In this document: positions 34,546-45,868 of the stretch, piece by piece
Numbering within the stretch: position 1 is the stretch's first letter
Layout: each line of letters starts with the position of its first letter
DNA from: Yersinia hibernica
GTDB lineage: Bacteria > Pseudomonadota > Gammaproteobacteria > Enterobacterales > Enterobacteriaceae
Assembly: GCF_004124235.1 (NCBI RefSeq)
Contig: NZ_CP032487.1
Location: forward strand, 2,046,001 to 2,110,000
DNA: 64,000 nt
Direction of reading: 5' to 3'
Notes under the pieces: model-generated
Told to the model about the DNA's origin: nothing
What the model saw: the letters and a program-made list of their open reading frames with translations, nothing else
Database searches by the model: none
Translations under genes and position numbers: made by a program

Positions 34546-35355
34546 TCAGTGCAATGTCACTCGTTGCTGCTCAATGGAGTGGATCTGCATTTTTATCATT
34601 TCAGCAATGGGGTCTTCCGGGCACTGTTCGACAAAATAGCTTAAATCAGAGATAGCAATATGGTTGCAATCCAATTGGGCATAAATCAGGCCACGATCGC
34701 GGATTTCATAGGGGTCATCGGGATCAAAAGCCAAAACGGCTTCACTGGCGCGCAAGGCCAGTTCCATCTGCTTCTCTTCCATTAATGCGGCTTTCAGTGT
34801 GTCGAGCATTTTGCGCACAATCAGGGTGTTTTCCGCCTCTTCCAAATCCTCATCTTCCAGTTCGGCGCTCAAACCCAAGTTGCCTTTGATCCACACTTCG
34901 AGCATATGCTCACTTAAGGTTTCACCATTCAACGGGTTAATCAGCCACATCTCTTCATCTAGCCAATCGGCACGAAGGATTAATTGGGTTGGGAAAATAA
35001 CGGGCATCAATGGCAAGTCGAGTTGATGCGCAATATGCAGGAAAATAACCCCCAGAGATACCGGGGTTCCCTGGCGCTTATCCAGCACTTTATCCAGCCA
35101 GATAGCATCTGACAGACGGTAAACTCCCCCGGCACCGCCAAATTTCCATTGGCGGTAAAACAGATCGATAAGCACTTCTAATTGCTGATCCTGATTGAGC
35201 CCTTCGGGTATCGCAGCCTTGGCATCATCAACCAGCTGTTGCAGTTGATTGCGCACATCAGCCAGCGGAAAATTCGGTCGAATCTCCTGGGTAACCAGTA
35301 GCACCCCATCACACAGGGACGCGTTGTTAAATTCGAAATCAGCAATGCTACTCAT
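34546..35355 (-). CDS. sirB1: SirB1 family protein (transglutaminase-like and TPR)
   Basis: The 269-residue protein has an N-terminal SirB1 transglutaminase-like domain (RQGTPVSLGVIFLHIAHQL) and a C-terminal TPR-like part (about 190-260, LRASEAVLAFDPDDPYEIRDRGLIYAQL). The function is unknown; the original link to SirA-regulated invasion genes is weak. Its start overlaps the sirB2 stop by 4 bases, so the two are coupled. Confidence 0.9.
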   Translation of the reverse strand: MSSIADFEFNNASLCDGVLLVTQEIRPNFPLADVRNQLQQLVDDAKAAIPEGLNQDQQLEVLIDLFYRQWKFGGAGGVYRLSDAIWLDKVLDKRQGTPVSLGVIFLHIAHQLDLPLMPVIFPTQLILRADWLDEEMWLINPLNGETLSEHMLEVWIKGNLGLSAELEDEDLEEAENTLIVRKMLDTLKAALMEEKQMELALRASEAVLAFDPDDPYEIRDRGLIYAQLDCNHIAISDLSYFVEQCPEDPIAEMIKMQIHSIEQQRVTLH

Positions 35356-35753
35356 AGATATCCCATCAGCAGTGGTAACTTAGTTGTTGCCAGTTTTATA
35401 ATCAAATACAGGCAACCCAATGCGAGTATAAAGGCAAGCCAGCGACAATTCTGGCTGCGAGTTCGCTTACCTAATGCAACATAGCCAAGCAGGATATAGA
35501 TAATAACGCCAAACAGCTTTTCAGTCAGCCATGTTCCTTGCGGACTGAACGGGTAAAATCCGGTAATGAAAATCAACACAATGCCGCTGACAAACAGCAG
35601 CGTATCATTGATATGCGGTGTTATTTTTACCCAGCGTTTATCCATCATGGCTGAACCGCGACATTTCCAGAAGAAACGTAACACAAACAGCGTAATACTG
35701 ATAACCACTGTAAGTAAATGCAAATACTTCATCGCGATGTAATCAATCCACAT
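35352..35753 (-). CDS. sirB2: SirB2 family inner membrane protein
   Basis: The 133-residue protein has four likely membrane segments and matches the SirB family (YLHLLTVVISITLFVLRFFW, HINDTLLFVSGI). The function is unknown. It lies between prmC and sirB1, overlapping sirB1 by 4 bases. Confidence 0.9.
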   Translation of the reverse strand: MWIDYIAMKYLHLLTVVISITLFVLRFFWKCRGSAMMDKRWVKITPHINDTLLFVSGIVLIFITGFYPFSPQGTWLTEKLFGVIIYILLGYVALGKRTRSQNCRWLAFILALGCLYLIIKLATTKLPLLMGYL

Positions 35754-35874
35754 GACTTCCGCTTCCTTATTTTACCCTGTTCATTTGGCCATGCCGCGGT
35801 GTTGAGCTGCCACACCAATGACCTAGGTTCTGTTAATTATTCATCGCTCGATATTCAGTACATAAATTCGACTG

Positions 35875-36723
35875 TCACGGGAATTTTCTTGAGGCAACAC
35901 CCCATTGCCCCAAAGTGACGCGATCATTATTACCATAATCTTTATACGTCATTACAGCACTAAATCCGGTATTGTTAAGGTGATTTTGTACTGCTTCAGC
36001 TTGCTGCCAACCGTGCTCCAGCATTAGCCAGCCCCCGGCTTCTAAATAGCCGGAGGATTGGTGAATAATTTCAATCAAATCCGCCATGCCCTCAGCCGGT
36101 GCTACCAGCGCACTGTGCGGTTCATAGCGCACATCACCCTCATTAAGGTGAGGGTCATTAGCATCAATATAGGGCGGGTTGCTGACAATAAGTGCAAAGC
36201 GCCCAGCCACTGAGTCAAACCAGCGACTTTGCAGGAAATGCACATTATCTATCGCCAGTTTTTCTGCGTTATGGCGAGCCAAAGCCACAGCATCAGCTTT
36301 AATATCAACCCCCACGACCGTGCAATCTGGGCGTTCACTGGCTAATGCCAACGCAATTGCGCCGGTGCCAGTCCCTAAATCCAGTATCCGACACGGGGTA
36401 TTAGCGATATGGGCCAAAGCTTGCTCAACCAGACACTCAGTATCCGGGCGGGGAATCAATGTCGCGGAGGAAACACTCAACGGCAGCGACCAGAACTCGC
36501 GCTCCCCGACCAAATAGGCAATGGGTTCGCCGAGTTCACGGCGTGCCGCCAAAGGTGCTAAAGCCGCTAACTGCTCGGCGGTAAGCACAGTTTCACCGAA
36601 AGCCAGTAAATAGGTACGTGCGCGCCCGGTGACAAAACTCAGTAAAATCTCGGCATCGCGCTTCGGGCTGTCACTTTGGCTAAAACGGGCTGCCGTTAAC
36701 GACAGCCACTGCTGATAATTCAT
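35875..36723 (-). CDS. prmC: Release factor glutamine methyltransferase PrmC (HemK)
   Basis: The 282-residue SAM methyltransferase has motif I (ILDLGTGTGAIALAL) and the substrate-binding NPPY motif (SNPPYID). It methylates the Gln of the GGQ motif in release factors. Its ATG shares one base with the prfA stop, so the modifying enzyme is made together with its substrate RF1. Confidence 0.96.
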   Translation of the reverse strand: MNYQQWLSLTAARFSQSDSPKRDAEILLSFVTGRARTYLLAFGETVLTAEQLAALAPLAARRELGEPIAYLVGEREFWSLPLSVSSATLIPRPDTECLVEQALAHIANTPCRILDLGTGTGAIALALASERPDCTVVGVDIKADAVALARHNAEKLAIDNVHFLQSRWFDSVAGRFALIVSNPPYIDANDPHLNEGDVRYEPHSALVAPAEGMADLIEIIHQSSGYLEAGGWLMLEHGWQQAEAVQNHLNNTGFSAVMTYKDYGNNDRVTLGQWGVASRKFP

Positions 36724-37805
36724 TAGTCTTGCTCAGACAACGCAGAGAGCTGATCCGCTTGATATTCCTGCACAATTGGCTGGATAAGCATATCCAGTTT
36801 CCCTTCCATAACCTCATCCAGACGATACAGTGTCAGGTTGATACGATGGTCAGTCACGCGCCCTTGCGGGAAATTATAAGTACGATTACGGTCAGAGCGA
36901 TCACCAGAGCCTAACAAGTTGCGGCGTTCTGAAGCTTCGGCTTGCTGACGTTTTTGCATTTCTGCGGCCCGAATACGTGCGCCCAACACCGACATTGCTT
37001 TCGCTTTGTTCTTATGTTGCGAACGCTCATCCTGACACTCCACCACAATTCCGGTTGGAATATGGGTTATACGAATGGCGGAATCCGTGGTGTTAACGTG
37101 CTGGCCACCCGCACCTGATGAGCGGAAGGTATCAATACGTAAGTCACCCGCATTGATTTCTGGCATTTCAGCTTCTGGGATAGCTGGCATGACGGCAACA
37201 GTACAAGCTGAAGTATGAATGCGGCCCTGTGATTCGGTTTCGGGGACACGTTGAACACGGTGACCGCCCGACTCAAATTTCAGTCGCCCAAAGACCCCCT
37301 CACCGGAGACCTTGGCAATCACCTCTTTATAACCGCCATGCTCACCCTCACTGGCGCTCATGATTTCCACTTTCCAGCGACGCGCTTCGGCATATCGGCT
37401 ATACATACGGAACATATCACCGGCAAAAATAGCCGCCTCATCACCACCGGTTCCGGCACGGATTTCCAGGAAGCAATCGCGCTCATCATCCGGATCTTTT
37501 GGCAACAACAGAACTTGCAGTTGTTGCTCTAACTCTTCACTACGAGCTTTAGCGTCTTTCAGCTCTTCCTGTGCCATCTCACGCATTTCGAGATCGTCGA
37601 GCATCATTTCTGCGGCTTCGATATCATCTTGCACACTACGCCACTCTTTAAAACAGCGAGTGACATCCGTTAATTGCGCATATTCACGTGATAACGCGCG
37701 GAAACGGTCTTGGTCGGCAATAACATTGGCATCGCCAAGGTGCGCTAGCACTTCTTCGTGGCGCTCTTGTAACGCTTCCAGTTTGGCAACAATAGAAGAC
37801 TTCAT
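36723..37805 (-). CDS. prfA: Peptide chain release factor 1
   Basis: The 360-residue factor has the GGQ motif (GAGGQHVN) and the stop-codon-reading PxT tripeptide as PET (RVPETES). E. coli has PAT here, and the middle residue is known to vary. RF1 ends translation at UAA and UAG. It lies between hemA (31 bases upstream) and prmC. Confidence 0.97.
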   Translation of the reverse strand: MKSSIVAKLEALQERHEEVLAHLGDANVIADQDRFRALSREYAQLTDVTRCFKEWRSVQDDIEAAEMMLDDLEMREMAQEELKDAKARSEELEQQLQVLLLPKDPDDERDCFLEIRAGTGGDEAAIFAGDMFRMYSRYAEARRWKVEIMSASEGEHGGYKEVIAKVSGEGVFGRLKFESGGHRVQRVPETESQGRIHTSACTVAVMPAIPEAEMPEINAGDLRIDTFRSSGAGGQHVNTTDSAIRITHIPTGIVVECQDERSQHKNKAKAMSVLGARIRAAEMQKRQQAEASERRNLLGSGDRSDRNRTYNFPQGRVTDHRINLTLYRLDEVMEGKLDMLIQPIVQEYQADQLSALSEQD

Positions 37806-37836
37806 CCGTGGTTTTAAACCCTGTAATTAGAGGAAA

Positions 37837-39099
37837 CTAGTGCTGATCCAGCCCAAGGCTGTCGCGTAATAATTGCAACCGCTCCATATCGCCATCACTG
37901 GCGGCTTGCTGGAGGGATTTGGTGGGGGCATGAATTAGGCGGTTAGTCAGTTTGTAGGCCAGTTCATTAACCACCTGTTCAACATTAGCACCCTGCTCAA
38001 TAGCGGCCAATGCTTTTGCCGTCATCTCGCTGCGAACCTGTTCGGCTTGAGAACGGTAATCACGAATGGTTTCGACCGCCCCCTGAGCGCGTAGCCAGGT
38101 CATAAAATTGATGCTTTCTTGCTGTACTATCGACTCCGCCTGAACTGCGGCAGCCTGACGTTGCGCCATATTGTGCTGAATAATCGTCTGTAGATCATCA
38201 ACACTGTATAAATAAGCATTAGACAGTTTACCCACTTCCGGCTCAATATCGCGCGGCACTGCGATATCAACAAACAGCATCGGCTGGTTGCGGCGGCTTT
38301 TCAGGGCGCGCTCTACCATCCCTTTACCAATAATCGGCAGTGGGCTGGCCGTTGAGCTGATAATGATGTCGGCATCGGCTAGGCGCGCATCAATTTCAGG
38401 TAAAGTAATCACTTCAGCCCCAACCTCCGTGGCCAAGGCTTGCGCTCGCTCACGGGTGCGGTTAGCGATAATCATATGTTTGACTTGATGCTCTCGCAGA
38501 TGGCGCGCGACTAATTCTATCGTTTCACCCGCCCCGACCAACAACACATTCAGTTCAGAAAGTGATTCAAAAATTTGCCGCGCCAAGGTACAGGCCGCAA
38601 ATGCCACCGAAACAGCACTGGCACCGATTTCAGTTTCTGTCCGAACCCGTTTGGCAACTGAGAAGGTTTTTTGGAACAACCGCTCCAATTCGCCGGAGAG
38701 CGATTGTTCGCGTTGAGATTCTGCAAAAGCTTTTTTCACCTGCCCCAGAATTTGGGGTTCACCCAAGACCAAGGAATCCAACCCACTGGCAACGCGCATC
38801 AAATGGCTGACGGCATCATTACCATGATGCCAATAGAGGCTCTTTTTCACTTCATCCGGGCTGAGCCGATGATAGTTACACAGCCAGGCGATAAGTTGTT
38901 CATGCAGATTTTCTTGCTGTTCTACACTGAGGTATAACTCAGTTCGGTTACACGTAGACAACACGACACCGCCCTGCACCAACGGTTGTTGGAGCAAGCT
39001 AGCCAGTGCCCTATCGATCGATTCCGGTGAAAATGTCACGCGTTCACGTAGCGATACAGGAGCGGTTTTGTGGTTAATGCCTAGTGCAAGCAGAGTCAT
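37837..39099 (-). CDS. hemA: Glutamyl-tRNA reductase HemA
   Basis: The ATG at 39097-39099 ([20 protein letters not shown]) gives the family length of 420 residues; the frame is open 18 codons further upstream. The catalytic C50 ([10 protein letters not shown]), the NADP-binding [13 protein letters not shown] and the C-terminal dimerisation domain are present. It makes glutamate-1-semialdehyde, the first step of tetrapyrrole synthesis. The N-terminal TLLALG fits the region through which haem-dependent proteolysis acts in Salmonella. It heads the operon with prfA and prmC and is divergent from lolB. Confidence 0.96.
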   Translation of the reverse strand: MTLLALGINHKTAPVSLRERVTFSPESIDRALASLLQQPLVQGGVVLSTCNRTELYLSVEQQENLHEQLIAWLCNYHRLSPDEVKKSLYWHHGNDAVSHLMRVASGLDSLVLGEPQILGQVKKAFAESQREQSLSGELERLFQKTFSVAKRVRTETEIGASAVSVAFAACTLARQIFESLSELNVLLVGAGETIELVARHLREHQVKHMIIANRTRERAQALATEVGAEVITLPEIDARLADADIIISSTASPLPIIGKGMVERALKSRRNQPMLFVDIAVPRDIEPEVGKLSNAYLYSVDDLQTIIQHNMAQRQAAAVQAESIVQQESINFMTWLRAQGAVETIRDYRSQAEQVRSEMTAKALAAIEQGANVEQVVNELAYKLTNRLIHAPTKSLQQAASDGDMERLQLLRDSLGLDQH

Positions 39100-39403
39100 G
39101 AGAACGGCTTCGAGTAATACTGATGTTAGTATGGATTCTCGTCTGAACCGCATTCTACTTGATGCGCGAGATCAATAAAAGTCACAGTGCAATATCCTAA
39201 CTATTATCATAAATTATGCTCAAAAATTGGTTATCTGCTGTACAGAAATAGAACAATGTATTGACGCCCCGCCGTTAGGCCGTTAGCGTGGGCAAAAATG
39301 ATGCCCATTATTCAAACGCATCGACAAAATTTGCTTTATCATAAAGCCGCTTTATAGAAACGTGCCGCCAGTGAAAAACGCGACCGATAGGATTCATACC
39401 CAT

Positions 39404-40027
39404 ATGCCTCAGCGCAAAATCAGTTTTTATCGCCTACTTCCGTTAGCGACTTTAGTGCTAGCCGCCTGTAGCACCACCCCGTCATCCGGCCCGGCGACCA
39501 GTCCCACCTCGCCTCAATGGCGTCAACATGAACAGCAATTACAGCAATTGAGCCAATTTCAAACGCGTGGTGCTTTTGCCTATATCTCAGAAAAACAAAA
39601 AGTTTATGCGCGTTTCTTCTGGCAACAAACCACCCCAGAGCGCTATCGCCTCTTGCTAACCAACCCGTTGGGCAGCACTGAGTTGGAGTTGCTGGTGCAG
39701 CCGGGGGTAACCCAGTTGACGGATAACCAGGGCAAGCGCTATGTCAGTGATGACCCACAAGAAATGATTCAAAAGTTAACCGGAATGTCGATTCCTTTGG
39801 CAAGTTTACGCCAATGGATTCTGGGATTACCGGGCGATACCACTGATTTTACTCTCGATGATAAATACCGCCTGAAACAGCTGACTTATCAACAAAATGG
39901 CGTGACGTGGGTCGTTGATTATCAGGAATACAATACTCAAGTCACCCCAGCACTGCCTAGCCGTATGGAACTGAGTCAAGGTGGGCAACGCATTAAACTA
40001 AAAATGGATAACTGGACGGTCAAATAG
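39404..40027 (+). CDS. lolB: Outer-membrane lipoprotein LolB
   Basis: The ATG at 39404 gives 207 residues with signal [19 protein letters not shown] and lipobox LAAC; an upstream GTG would add 14 residues. LolB receives lipoproteins from LolA and inserts them into the outer membrane. Blocks such as [21 protein letters not shown] and [14 protein letters not shown] are near identical to E. coli. It is followed directly by ispE, one base after the stop. Confidence 0.95.
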   Translation: MPQRKISFYRLLPLATLVLAACSTTPSSGPATSPTSPQWRQHEQQLQQLSQFQTRGAFAYISEKQKVYARFFWQQTTPERYRLLLTNPLGSTELELLVQPGVTQLTDNQGKRYVSDDPQEMIQKLTGMSIPLASLRQWILGLPGDTTDFTLDDKYRLKQLTYQQNGVTWVVDYQEYNTQVTPALPSRMELSQGGQRIKLKMDNWTVK

Positions 40028-40028
40028 C

Positions 40029-40934
40029 ATGGTTAGCACCAATCAACATGTCTGGCCAGCGCCCGCAAAATTGAATTTATTTCTCTATGTCACCGGGCAA
40101 CGTGCTGATGGTTATCATCTATTACAGACTTTGTTCCAATTTCTCGATTATGGTGATGTGTTAACTATCGTGCCGCGTAATGATACACAGATTCGTTTGT
40201 TGACACCGATTGCCGGGGTAGCAAACGAGCAAAATCTGATAATCCGCGCGGCGCGATTACTGCAACAGCATCCTGGCGTGGCAAAAGTGCCGCGCGGCGC
40301 GGATATCAGTATCGATAAACGCTTACCCATGGGCGGCGGTCTCGGCGGTGGTTCGTCCAATGCCGCCACCGTGTTAGTGGCTCTCAATACTCTGTGGCAA
40401 TGTGGTTTATCTGATGACGAACTGGCTACCCTTGGCCTCACATTAGGTGCCGATGTGCCCGTGTTTGTTCGAGGGCATGCCGCCTTTGCCGAGGGCGTTG
40501 GTGAGAAGTTGCAGCCAGCAGACCCGGCAGAAAAGTGGTATTTGGTGGCTCATCCGGGTGTAAACATCCCAACCCCGATTATTTTTTCTGATCCTGAATT
40601 AAAAAGAAATACGCCAACTCGCCCACTGGCGGCGCTTTTAAGCACTCCGTACGCAAATGATTGCGAACCGATCGCAAGAAAACGTTTTCGCGAGGTTGAA
40701 CAGGCTCTTTCATGGCTGTTAGAATATGCTCCGTCACGCCTTACCGGAACCGGCGCTTGTGTCTTTGCTGAATTTGACACTGAGTCATCGGCCCGGCAGG
40801 TGTTAAGTATTGCCCCTGAGTGGTTGCACGGTTTTGTCGCCCGTGGAGTGAACATTTCTCCACTGCACCGCGTACGCTCTGGGAAAAGTGAAGCCGTGAG
40901 CACAGATACCGATTTACAGCGAAGGTCTAAGTAA
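40029..40934 (+). CDS. ispE: 4-diphosphocytidyl-2-C-methyl-D-erythritol kinase IspE
   Basis: The 301-residue GHMP kinase has the ATP-binding motif [16 protein letters not shown] (about 100-115) and the N-terminal substrate motif [12 protein letters not shown]. It acts in the MEP pathway of isoprenoid synthesis. It is somewhat longer at the C-terminus than the E. coli protein (about 283). It starts one base after lolB, in the conserved lolB-ispE-prs order. Confidence 0.95.
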   Translation: MVSTNQHVWPAPAKLNLFLYVTGQRADGYHLLQTLFQFLDYGDVLTIVPRNDTQIRLLTPIAGVANEQNLIIRAARLLQQHPGVAKVPRGADISIDKRLPMGGGLGGGSSNAATVLVALNTLWQCGLSDDELATLGLTLGADVPVFVRGHAAFAEGVGEKLQPADPAEKWYLVAHPGVNIPTPIIFSDPELKRNTPTRPLAALLSTPYANDCEPIARKRFREVEQALSWLLEYAPSRLTGTGACVFAEFDTESSARQVLSIAPEWLHGFVARGVNISPLHRVRSGKSEAVSTDTDLQRRSK

Positions 40935-41080
40935 TGGCACCCCTGACCTTGGGTTCTGAAAATACCTGTCTCATTTGATTGAAAGCCGGTTCATAATGCT
41001 GTTTTAGGTTTGATGTGTTTTGGCTTTAAATACCCGTATGTATATTGCAATCAGTATGAATAATCGCCCGTGATTACTGA

Positions 41081-42070
<990 letters not shown>

Positions 42071-42196
42071 TCAATCTTCGGTTGTGAGTATCCCTGCGGT
42101 GCTATCTGGCCGCAGTAGTTAGCCTGATGAGCCACCTTGGGCATCATTACGGGATGTTTATGACTGACAGGCGATGAGCCAGCGAAAGCAGATAAA

Positions 42197-42234
42197 GAAA
42201 AACCCGTTGAAGCAACTGCAACAACGGGTTTTCT
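42197..42234 (+). terminator. Terminator after prs
   Basis: AAAACCCGTTG and CAACGGGTTTT form an 11-bp stem with a T tail. The interval from 42071 to 42362 otherwise holds nothing that I can identify. Confidence 0.8.
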
Positions 42235-42362
42235 ACTCTTGGTCTATAGGCTCTTGACCAATAGATTCTTGAGCCGCCATTTACGCCTCCGGGACATTAG
42301 CTCAATTCAACGCTGTGGAAACAGATTATCATTTGTTATCCACCTCATGTCATATGCAAAAG

Positions 42363-42635
42363 TTATGAATGGCGTTGGTTGCGGTTACACCGTTTATCGA
42401 AGTGTTTAACCCACCAATAGCGATCAGCAACTTGTTCACGGCCACCAATACGAGCGCCCACCAGCCAGAGCAGTGCGCCAACAAAAATACTCATAACCGC
42501 ACCGTGGGCAAAGAATTGTGGTAAACCAATCTGTGTGACTTCAGCCAAAATTGAGTAACCGACCCCAACGACCATTGTCACCAGCCCCAGACCCATTAGC
42601 ACATTACCGAGCATTGCTGCGCTTTTACGTTTCAT
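42363..42635 (-). CDS. ychH: YchH family stress-related inner membrane protein
   Basis: The ATG at 42633-42635 follows GGAGGTGG and gives 90 residues beginning MKRKSAAMLGNVLMGLGLV. The protein has two membrane segments (about 9-29 and 42-62) and the conserved end ADRYWWVKHFDKRC. E. coli YchH is reported to be CRP-dependent and linked to stress survival. A CRP-like half site lies upstream. Confidence 0.88.
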   Translation of the reverse strand: MKRKSAAMLGNVLMGLGLVTMVVGVGYSILAEVTQIGLPQFFAHGAVMSIFVGALLWLVGARIGGREQVADRYWWVKHFDKRCNRNQRHS

Positions 42636-43010
42636 AAGCCACCTCCACTTGGGTTGCCAATAAATAATCACTTCACAGAGCGTTCAAAAGTGCTTGCTTA
42701 ATGCGATTATTCATGTCCATTTAATAACTCAGTATAGTCAGCCTGACGATAATGGTATTGCGCTTGCGATCACAACTGGCAAATATATTCCGACAAATCT
42801 TTACATTATCCAGCTATTTGGCACTAAACTTGAATTATTCCGCAAGTGAACTATTCACCCTTCTAATTATTCACTCCCAGCAAACTTGCACTGCACTCTG
42901 ACGTTGATGGCCCTCATCGGAAAAAGGCCGGTTTCGCTTGGTTTTGTTATTACGCTTCATGACAGGTAAACTGTCACACTTTAATTCCTTTAGTAATAGC
43001 GAATGACGAC
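42636..43010. other. Divergent promoter region ychH/pth
   Basis: These 375 bases carry no gene that I can support. They contain the CRP-like sequence at 42759-42774 and AT-rich promoter-like DNA. Confidence 0.5.
42759..42774. promoter_or_regulatory. Candidate CRP site upstream of ychH
   Basis: TGCGC, six bases, TCACA: one half matches the CRP consensus fully and the other 3 of 5. It lies 124 bases from the ychH ATG. Known CRP dependence of E. coli ychH supports it. Confidence 0.35.
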
Positions 43011-43604
43011 GTGAGTAGCATTAAATTAATCGTTGGGCTGGCAAATCCGGGCGCTGAATATGCCCAAACCCGCCATAATGCGGGAGCCTGGTATGTGGAC
43101 TTATTGGCGCAGCGTTATCAGCAAGAACTGAAAGAAGAGAGCAAATTCTTCGGCTATACCGCGCGGTTAAATCTGGCAGGCCAAGATGTGCGCTTGTTGG
43201 TGCCGTCTACTTTTATGAATTTAAGTGGCAAGGCGGTTGCGGCGATGGCGGGTTTTTACCGCATCTTACCGGAAGAAATTTTGGTTGCTCACGATGAGCT
43301 AGATATCCCACCCGGGGTAGCGAAATTAAAACTCGGGGGTGGCAATGGCGGCCACAATGGCCTGAAGGACATTCAGAGCAAACTTGGGAATAACCCAAAC
43401 TTCTACCGCTTGCGCATTGGTATCGGTCACCCTGGTGATAAAAGTAAAGTTACCGGTTTTGTCCTGGGTAAACCCCCGGCTAGCGAACAAACCTTAATTG
43501 ATGACGCAATTGATGAGTCGATTCGCTGTACTGAAGTGCTGCTAAAAGAAGATATCACCAAGGCGATGAATCGCCTGCACTCCTTTAAAGCCACGGCATC
43601 GTAA
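43011..43604 (+). CDS. pth: Peptidyl-tRNA hydrolase
   Basis: The 197-residue enzyme starts with GTG at 43011 and continues [22 protein letters not shown] with the catalytic His in TRHNAG. The catalytic Asp lies in [11 protein letters not shown], and [13 protein letters not shown] is the family signature. It recycles peptidyl-tRNA that drops off ribosomes. It is followed by a terminator. Confidence 0.96.
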   Translation: MSSIKLIVGLANPGAEYAQTRHNAGAWYVDLLAQRYQQELKEESKFFGYTARLNLAGQDVRLLVPSTFMNLSGKAVAAMAGFYRILPEEILVAHDELDIPPGVAKLKLGGGNGGHNGLKDIQSKLGNNPNFYRLRIGIGHPGDKSKVTGFVLGKPPASEQTLIDDAIDESIRCTEVLLKEDITKAMNRLHSFKATAS

Positions 43605-43610
43605 TTGACT

Positions 43611-43652
43611 CCGTTCCCCGGATAGCCGATATGGGCCGGGGAATGGCCTTTC
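43611..43652 (+). terminator. Terminator after pth
   Basis: TTCCCCGG and CCGGGGAA form an 8-bp stem with a 14-base loop, followed by TGGCCTTTC, just after the pth stop. Confidence 0.65.
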
Positions 43653-43655
43653 ACA

Positions 43656-44129
43656 TCATTCATTTTTATGACACAGCGCATTAATTCCCTGCTGGCCTTC
43701 ACTGGTCAGAACAACCCCGGCAATAATCACCCTAACCTGCCCGAAAAAATTATGACTTTTAGCATCATATTCGCCCGCGATATCTTGTAGTGTGTCAGTA
43801 CAAAAAAGCTTCTCCCACTCAGCGGCCTTTCTCTTATTATCTGCCAAATCGTGGCTACGCTCGAACGTGCCGTTTATGGCAGTAAACTTCAATTGGACGC
43901 TATCAAAATCCTCATAAAGTGTATTTTTCTTGAAGCCAACATATTTCACACTATTGTCGGAGTGATTTTCTATTTGCACGCCGTATTGATCCACTAGCTG
44001 CGCAAAAGTTGGCCCAGAAGGCTCGGTATCTGCCGTCAGCAACCGCATTCCCAAGATACCCAAGGTGCCCCCAAACAACATCACTATCAGCCATTTATAG
44101 ATATTCATTTCCATGGGGGAATTCCACAT
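43656..44129 (-). CDS. Hypothetical membrane-anchored protein
   Basis: I do not recognise this 157-residue protein. It has one N-terminal hydrophobic segment (about 10-28, IYKWLIVMLFGGTLGILGM) and no Lys/Arg-rich signal cleavage site, so it is probably an inner membrane protein with a periplasmic domain of about 125 residues. The domain contains two Cys (in LFCTDTL and NALCHKNE) that could form a disulfide. Starts at 44129, 44114 and 44108 are possible; GGAA before 44114 favours that one. It lies between pth and ychF, which are neighbours in E. coli, so it is an insertion relative to that order. Confidence 0.65.
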   Translation of the reverse strand: MWNSPMEMNIYKWLIVMLFGGTLGILGMRLLTADTEPSGPTFAQLVDQYGVQIENHSDNSVKYVGFKKNTLYEDFDSVQLKFTAINGTFERSHDLADNKRKAAEWEKLFCTDTLQDIAGEYDAKSHNFFGQVRVIIAGVVLTSEGQQGINALCHKNE

Positions 44130-44275
44130 TCAGTATGCAAACCCTAATGACTAGTTATCGGACATCAATCAGAAAACTTCAGGTAGCAGAAGCGTGATCT
44201 CGAGCACAGAGCGAGAAAAATCAATTACCTATCGACTATTACGATAAAAGCAATTCCGGCAACGAAACAGCATGA

Positions 44276-44304
44276 TCGAGATAAATCGTCATTATGTGTA
44301 TAAT
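44276..44304 (+). promoter_or_regulatory. Candidate sigma-70 promoter of ychF
   Basis: TCGAGA, 17 bases, then a perfect TATAAT, lies about 77 bases before the ychF ATG. Confidence 0.5.
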
Positions 44305-44381
44305 GGCGGCATAAATATTGATTGCATCGGTCCGTTAAATCTAACGTACTGATTTTTAAGTTATTTAAGGTGATATAAAAC

Positions 44382-45473
44382 ATGGGATTCAAATGCGGTA
44401 TTGTGGGCTTGCCTAACGTGGGTAAATCCACCCTGTTCAACGCGTTGACACAAGCGGGCATCGAAGCAGCTAACTTCCCGTTCTGCACCATTGAGCCCAA
44501 TACGGGTGTGGTGCCAATGCCGGATCCGCGTCTGGACCAACTGGCCGAGATAGTTAAACCTCAGCGCATCTTACCAACCACGATGGAATTCGTTGATATC
44601 GCGGGCTTGGTTAAAGGGGCATCCAAAGGTGAAGGCCTAGGTAACCAATTTCTGACCAATATTCGTGAAACTGAAGCGATTGGCCATGTGGTGCGTTGCT
44701 TTGAAAATGACAATATCATCCATGTTGCTGGCAAAGTTGATCCAGCGGATGACATTGACACCATCAATACTGAATTGGCCCTTTCCGACCTGGAAACTTG
44801 CGAACGTGCTATTCATCGGGTGCAGAAGAAAGCCAAAGGTGGCGATAAAGACGCTAAAGCCGAACTGGAAGCACTGGAAAAATGTCTGCCACATTTAGAG
44901 AATGCCGGCATGTTGCGCGCGCTGAATCTCACAGCAGAAGATAAAGCAGCCATCCGTTATCTGAGCTTCCTGACACTGAAACCCACGATGTACATTGCTA
45001 ACGTCAATGAAGATGGTTTCGAAAATAACCCCTATCTGGATCAGGTGCGGGCTATCGCCGCAGCTGAAGGTTCTGTCGTCGTAGCCGTTTGTGCGGCAGT
45101 CGAATCTGATATTGCCGAACTGGAAGATGAAGACCGCGCTGAGTTTATGGCTGAATTGGGTATTGAAGAGCCCGGCCTGAACCGGGTGATCCGCGCCGGT
45201 TATGAATTACTGAATCTGCAAACCTATTTCACCGCCGGTGTTAAAGAAGTTCGCGCCTGGACTATTCCGGTTGGCGCAACCGCCCCACAAGCCGCAGGTA
45301 AAATTCACACTGACTTCGAAAAAGGCTTTATCCGCGCCCAAACTATTGCTTTTGATGACTTTATTACCTACAAAGGTGAGCAAGGCGCGAAAGAAGCTGG
45401 GAAAATGCGCTCCGAGGGTAAAGATTACATCGTCAAAGATGGCGATGTGATGAACTTCTTGTTCAACGTCTAA
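44382..45473 (+). CDS. ychF: Redox-regulated ATPase YchF (OLA1 family)
   Basis: The 363-residue Obg-family protein has the P-loop [14 protein letters not shown] (about 8-21), switch region [19 protein letters not shown] and the C-terminal TGS domain ending [13 protein letters not shown]. Family members prefer ATP to GTP and bind ribosomes. It is normally the neighbour of pth; here a small unknown gene lies between. Confidence 0.96.
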   Translation: MGFKCGIVGLPNVGKSTLFNALTQAGIEAANFPFCTIEPNTGVVPMPDPRLDQLAEIVKPQRILPTTMEFVDIAGLVKGASKGEGLGNQFLTNIRETEAIGHVVRCFENDNIIHVAGKVDPADDIDTINTELALSDLETCERAIHRVQKKAKGGDKDAKAELEALEKCLPHLENAGMLRALNLTAEDKAAIRYLSFLTLKPTMYIANVNEDGFENNPYLDQVRAIAAAEGSVVVAVCAAVESDIAELEDEDRAEFMAELGIEEPGLNRVIRAGYELLNLQTYFTAGVKEVRAWTIPVGATAPQAAGKIHTDFEKGFIRAQTIAFDDFITYKGEQGAKEAGKMRSEGKDYIVKDGDVMNFLFNV

Positions 45474-45531
45474 ATGGTTCCTGTTGTCTCATTAGTTCTC
45501 ACTGAATCTCATTAAGACTAACAAAACCCAT

Positions 45532-45558
45532 AAAATCCACGCAATTGCGTGGATTTTT
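45532..45558 (+). terminator. Terminator after ychF
   Basis: AAAATCCACGCAA directly followed by TTGCGTGGATTTTT forms a near-perfect palindromic stem with A and T tails. Confidence 0.85.
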
Positions 45559-45603
45559 CATTTCATAATATCTCAACTCATCTCGTAACAACGCTGTCAA
45601 AAA

Positions 45604-45655
45604 TGAGTACATGAATGAGTACAACATTCTTCCACCTTCATTTTAAGTGAGTACA
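45604..45655 (+). repeat. Three TGAGTACA direct repeats upstream of the integrase remnant
   Basis: TGAGTACA occurs at 45604, 45615 and 45648, with start-to-start spacings of 11 and 33 bases, about one and three helical turns. They lie 33-84 bases before the integrase start codon and could be integrase arm sites or operators of the former integrase promoter. Confidence 0.6.
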
Positions 45656-45687
45656 ATAACGGTATAATAAATATACAATAAATTGTT

Positions 45688-45868
45688 ATGCTCACAGATA
45701 CACAATGCCGCACTGCTAAGCCGAAAGAAAAGCTTTACCGGCTCAATGACTTCGATGGCCTGTACCTCGAAGTCAAACCCAACGGTCAAACTTGCCGAAG
45801 CTCGCGAGAAATGCGAGCAAGCACGTAAGCAAGTCGCAGATGGAGTTAGCCCGACACGGGCTCGTCAT
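45688..45868 (+). pseudogene. P4-type tyrosine integrase remnant
   Basis: From the ATG at 45688 the frame reads MLTDTQCRTAKPKEKLYRLN and GLYLEVKPNG, the N-terminal domain of P4-like integrases. It is then out of frame with KLAEAREKCEQARKQVADGVSPT, a later segment of the same family (about 45786-45856). An internal stretch is missing and the catalytic domain is absent. The tail joins directly to a serine recombinase fragment on the other strand. It cannot be functional. Confidence 0.85.
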
